DNA of 15,602 nt from assembly GCA_018609925.1 (NCBI GenBank), contig JAHEOG010000081.1:1-15602 (forward strand), given 5' to 3'. Positions 13,390 to 15,602 of this stretch are shown piece after piece. This DNA comes from Gammaproteobacteria bacterium. Its GTDB lineage: Bacteria > Pseudomonadota > Gammaproteobacteria > Thiohalorhabdales > Thiohalorhabdaceae. The stretch's first letter is position 1. Each line of letters starts with the position of its first letter. The notes under the pieces are model-generated. The model was given only the letters and a program-made list of their open reading frames with translations. It ran no database searches and was not told the origin of the DNA. The translations under genes were made by a program, and so were the position numbers.

Positions 13390-14036
13390 GTGGACGTCCG
13401 GTGCCGCGACGGCACCATCAAGACCACCCTCCTCGGCGGGGTGATCCTCCCCGTTTCCGGGATCATGGTGGCTACCTGGGTGGATATCAGCGCGCGCACG
13501 CGGGAAGAGGTCCAGATCCAGCAGCTCGCCGAGCAGGACCCCCTAACGGGGTTGCGCAACCGCCGCTCGTTCGACGCCTTCCTGGAGCGCTCCCTAACGG
13601 AGGCCGCAGGCAAGGAAGACCCCGTCTACCTCTTGATCCTGGACCTGGATCGCTTCAAGCAGGTCAACGACTCCTATGGCCACCAGGTGGGCGATTCCCT
13701 GGTGCAGGAAGTGGCCCGGCGGATCCGGGCCGCGGTCCGCTCCAGCGACCTGGTGGCCCGTTTCGGCGGCGACGAATTTGGTGGGATCCTCCCCCATACG
13801 GCCGGGAAGACCGATGTCGCCCGGGTCTGCGACAAGCTTATCGCGGTGGTGGAAGAGCCTGTGGAGGTCGAGCGCCGGGTACTGCGCCCGGAGGTGAGCA
13901 TCGGCGTGGGACGCTAGCCTCAGCACGGGTCCAGACCCGGGGCCCTTTTCCGGCGGCGGACCAGGGCTTGTATCGGGTCAAGCAGCAGGGAGGGGGGAGC
14001 TGGAGCTACGGCCCGGAGCGCTCCGACACCACCTGA
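13390..14036 (+). pseudogene. 5'- and 3'-damaged PAS-GGDEF diguanylate cyclase
   Basis: The open frame (175 residues from a GTG at 13390, which has no SD) begins inside a PAS/PAC C-terminus (VRCRDGTIKTTLLGG, GIMVATWVDISARTREE). A linker leads into GGDEF: QLAEQDPLTGLRNRRSFDAF, DLDRFKQVNDSYGH (85-98), the inhibitory-site RSSD (117-120) and RFGGDEF (124-130). These catalytic and I-site residues are all intact. The frame stops at a TAG (13915-13917) after SIGVGR, where relatives have Tyr (SIGVxxYPxHG). Beyond it PQHG and PGALFRR continue in frame. One base is then missing in the CGGCGGCGG stretch (13951-13959), after which ADQGLYRVKQQ-like sequence runs to a TGA at 14034-14036. So there are one nonsense and one frameshift lesion plus a missing N-terminus. 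A truncated cyclase could still fold, but without an SD or the last GGDEF helix activity is unlikely. Confidence 0.87.
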
Positions 14037-14058
14037 CGGCGTCTCATTACCCCACCCC

Positions 14059-15267
14059 TTAGCTCGGCTCCCCGGCGCCCCCACGGGCACCGGTCAGGAG
14101 CAGGGCCCCCAGCGAGCAGCCCGCCATCATCGCCGCGACCGGCCACAATCGCCCGTCCGCCAGCCAGGCCGAGATCCCGCTGATACCGCCGGAGACGGTG
14201 AAGCGCAGGCCTCCCATAAGGGCGGCGGCGGTGGCGCTGATGTGGGGGAAGTGCTCCAGGTAGGTGGCGAAGGTGTTGGGCATGGCGGCTCCGAACGTGC
14301 CGATCCCCAATAGCAGCACTGGCAGGAAGAGGATTAGCGGCGGGTCCGCCAGGGTCAAGAGGAACAGGGCGAGGAGCGTGGCGGCCTGCAGGGCCACGGT
14401 CCCGCGCAGAATGGGATCGGGATCCCAGCGTCGAAGGAGTCCCCTGTTTCCCAAGTTGAACAGGGCCATGACCGCCACCGAGCCGGCCATTATCGCGGAG
14501 AAGGCCCCTTCGGAGAGACCGTACCCGCGCTGGAAGATGGCCGACGCGTGGGTGATGAAGACCATCATCACGCTGAACACCAGTGCCTGTACCCCGAGTA
14601 GCCGCATGGCCGCGGCGCTGCGCAGCACCTGGCCGTAATGGGTGAGTAGGGTGCGCACGGGCTCACGCTCCGGACGACTGGGGCGGGGTCCGGTGAACAG
14701 CGTGAGGCGTAGCACCGCGATCAGGAGGGCCGCATAGCCGGCCAGGAAGACGAAGATGGCCGGCCACCCGGAGAGCCAGAGCAGCAGGGTCCCCAATGAC
14801 GGCGCTGCCGCCGGGGCGACGAAGATGACCAGCCCGATAAGGGAAAAGAGCCGGGCCGCTTCCGCGCCACGGGTGTGGTCCCGGGCGATGGCGGGCACGC
14901 TGACCACGCAGAAGCCGGCGCCGACCGCCTGGAGCAGGCGCCAGCCCATGAGCTGACCGAAGGTGGCACTTACCGCGATCATCAGGCTGGCTGCGCCGAA
15001 CAGGGTCAGCCCGCCCAGCATGACGGGGGCGCGGCCGTAGCGGTCCGACAGGGGCCCGCCGAGGAAGTGGCCCCCGGCCAGCCCGGCCAGGTAGATGCTC
15101 AAGGAGAGCTCCACCAGGTGGTGGGGAACCCCCAGGGTTTGGGCGATGGCCGGGAAGGCGGGAAGGTAGGCGTCCATGGCCAGCGGGCTGACGGCAACGG
15201 CGGCGCCCAGTACCAGCGCCAGCCGGAGGTGGTCGAGTGGCTCCTGGGGCTTGGACGGCGACGCCAA
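14059..15267 (-). CDS. Bcr/CflA-like MFS drug exporter, 402 aa
   Basis: This is a 12-helix inner-membrane proton-driven exporter of the DHA1 (Bcr/CflA) type. Early helix sequence AVSPLAMDAYLPAFPAIAQTLG is the family hallmark, with the Asp in helix 1 and the downstream YLPA. Motif A is GGPLSDRYGRAPVMLGG between helices 2 and 3. GWRLLQAVGAGFCVVSVPAI and ARDHTRGAEAARLFSLIGLV match the family helix 4-5 region. The second half contains AMPNTFATYLEHFPHISATAAALMGG, a Bcr-like helix 10-11 segment (shown in part: PNTFATYLEHFPHISATAAA). The length is normal (about 400). Substrates of relatives include bicyclomycin, sulfonamide, chloramphenicol and cysteine; here it is unknown. It starts at a TTG (15265-15267) with GAGGAGG six bases before. 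Its leader contains the long inverted repeat at 15288-15350. The gene ends 22 bases from the convergent GGDEF pseudogene. Confidence 0.9.
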   Translation of the reverse strand: MASPSKPQEPLDHLRLALVLGAAVAVSPLAMDAYLPAFPAIAQTLGVPHHLVELSLSIYLAGLAGGHFLGGPLSDRYGRAPVMLGGLTLFGAASLMIAVSATFGQLMGWRLLQAVGAGFCVVSVPAIARDHTRGAEAARLFSLIGLVIFVAPAAAPSLGTLLLWLSGWPAIFVFLAGYAALLIAVLRLTLFTGPRPSRPEREPVRTLLTHYGQVLRSAAAMRLLGVQALVFSVMMVFITHASAIFQRGYGLSEGAFSAIMAGSVAVMALFNLGNRGLLRRWDPDPILRGTVALQAATLLALFLLTLADPPLILFLPVLLLGIGTFGAAMPNTFATYLEHFPHISATAAALMGGLRFTVSGGISGISAWLADGRLWPVAAMMAGCSLGALLLTGARGGAGEPS

Positions 15268-15287
15268 TCGCGCCTCCTCGGAACGGG

Positions 15288-15350
15288 GTCACGGGCCGGG
15301 TGCCCCCGACGGAAGGCTCGCCGGGAGCGCGGGGGTGGCTGGCCCGTGAC
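15288..15350. repeat. Long inverted repeat between the DUF945-like and Bcr-like genes
   Basis: GTCACGGGCC (15288-15297) is the exact complement of GGCCCGTGAC (15341-15350). Inside it CCCCCG near 15303-15308 can pair with CGGGGG near 15330-15336, so the whole could be one 63-base hairpin. It lies 20 bases upstream of the TTG start of the exporter and 34 bases after the stop of the preceding gene. It may be a terminator for that gene, an operator or a leader structure; no T-run follows on the minus strand. Confidence 0.5.
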
Positions 15351-15384
15351 GAAACGAAACGGGGCTTTCAGGGAAGGGAGGGGC

Positions 15385-15602
15385 TCAACGGGTGCCCAGG
15401 TTGAGGCCTTCTCCAAGGCTCTGGCCGTTGACGGTAAGGCTGCCCTGGCGCCATTCGGCCTCCACGGTGTAGCGGTCGCCCTCCGACACCAGGACGCCGA
15501 GGCCCTGCAGCAGGGCCAGCCGGGTCTGGGCCACCTGGGGGGCTTTGTCCCTGGCCCGCTCGGGGGAAAGTCCCCGGTTTTCCTGCAGGCGCCGGGCGAC
15601 CA
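15385..15602 (-). CDS. C-terminal fragment of a YdgA/DUF945-like protein
   Basis: The gene enters from the right edge and ends at a TGA at 15385-15387; 71 residues are visible. They include a polar helix (ARRLQENRGLSPERARDKAP), a hydrophobic turn LLQGLGVLVSEGD, then RYTVEAEWRQGSLTVNGQSL. The Tyr-x-Val-x-x-x-x-x-x-Gly-x-Leu-x-x-Asn-Gly ending followed by a short tail resembles the C-terminus of DUF945/YdgA family periplasmic proteins of gammaproteobacteria. Because only the tail is present the family call is tentative. It lies upstream of the Bcr-like exporter on the same strand, 117 bases away, with a strong inverted repeat between. Confidence 0.55.
   Translation of the reverse strand, partial: VARRLQENRGLSPERARDKAPQVAQTRLALLQGLGVLVSEGDRYTVEAEWRQGSLTVNGQSLGEGLNLGTR

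Overview
This 15.6 kb window is GC-rich bacterial chromosome. It is densely packed, with genes on both strands and frequent GTG or TTG starts behind good Shine-Dalgarno (SD) sequences. The gene set is typical of a high-GC gammaproteobacterium: class I PurE/PurK, Pcm, a CPXCG small protein, a stand-alone Smr protein, a Bcr/CflA-type exporter and a YdgA/DUF945-like tail. An Ectothiorhodospiraceae-like source is my guess from overall flavour. No phage, plasmid, CRISPR or transposase gene is visible, and I saw no tRNA or rRNA.

Layout. 1-150 holds the 3' end of a gene, probably a methyltransferase. 397-1502 is a decayed Old Yellow Enzyme gene with three in-frame stops and a frameshift. 1475-3688 (minus) is a two-gene transporter unit, an EamA/DMT permease followed by an MFS permease. 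3689-4167 has no convincing gene. 4168-5720 (plus) carries a secreted metzincin-like protease with an internal coiled coil, a two-helix holin-like membrane protein and a small Smr-domain protein. 5729-5871 is a REPIN-like palindromic repeat. 5976-7578 is a divergent pair: a class I methyltransferase (minus) and pcm (plus). 7614-8783 (minus) encodes a CPXCG zinc-ribbon protein and a secreted DUF151-PDZ protein. 8942-10483 (plus) encodes an SDR oxidoreductase and a RibD-C reductase. 10571-12192 is the purEK operon. 12217-14036 holds two broken c-di-GMP genes, GGDEF-EAL on minus and PAS-GGDEF on plus. They are joined head to head, each lacking its 5' end. 14059-15267 (minus) is a Bcr/CflA-like exporter, and the 3' end of a DUF945-like gene runs off the right edge.

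How the genes work together. purE and purK carry out consecutive steps of purine synthesis (AIR to N5-CAIR by PurK, then to CAIR by PurE) and are coupled by a 4-nt overlap. Pcm repairs isoaspartyl damage. The rest is mostly accessory: transport, an envelope protease, a secreted nuclease-like PDZ protein and redox enzymes. I found no coherent new multi-gene system. The points most worth a second look are the head-to-head junction of the two truncated c-di-GMP genes, the OYE pseudogene whose catalytic Tyr codon is now a stop, the REPIN-like element, the protease with a coiled coil inside its catalytic domain, the exported DUF151-PDZ fusion, and two leaders whose SD can pair with an upstream anti-SD sequence.
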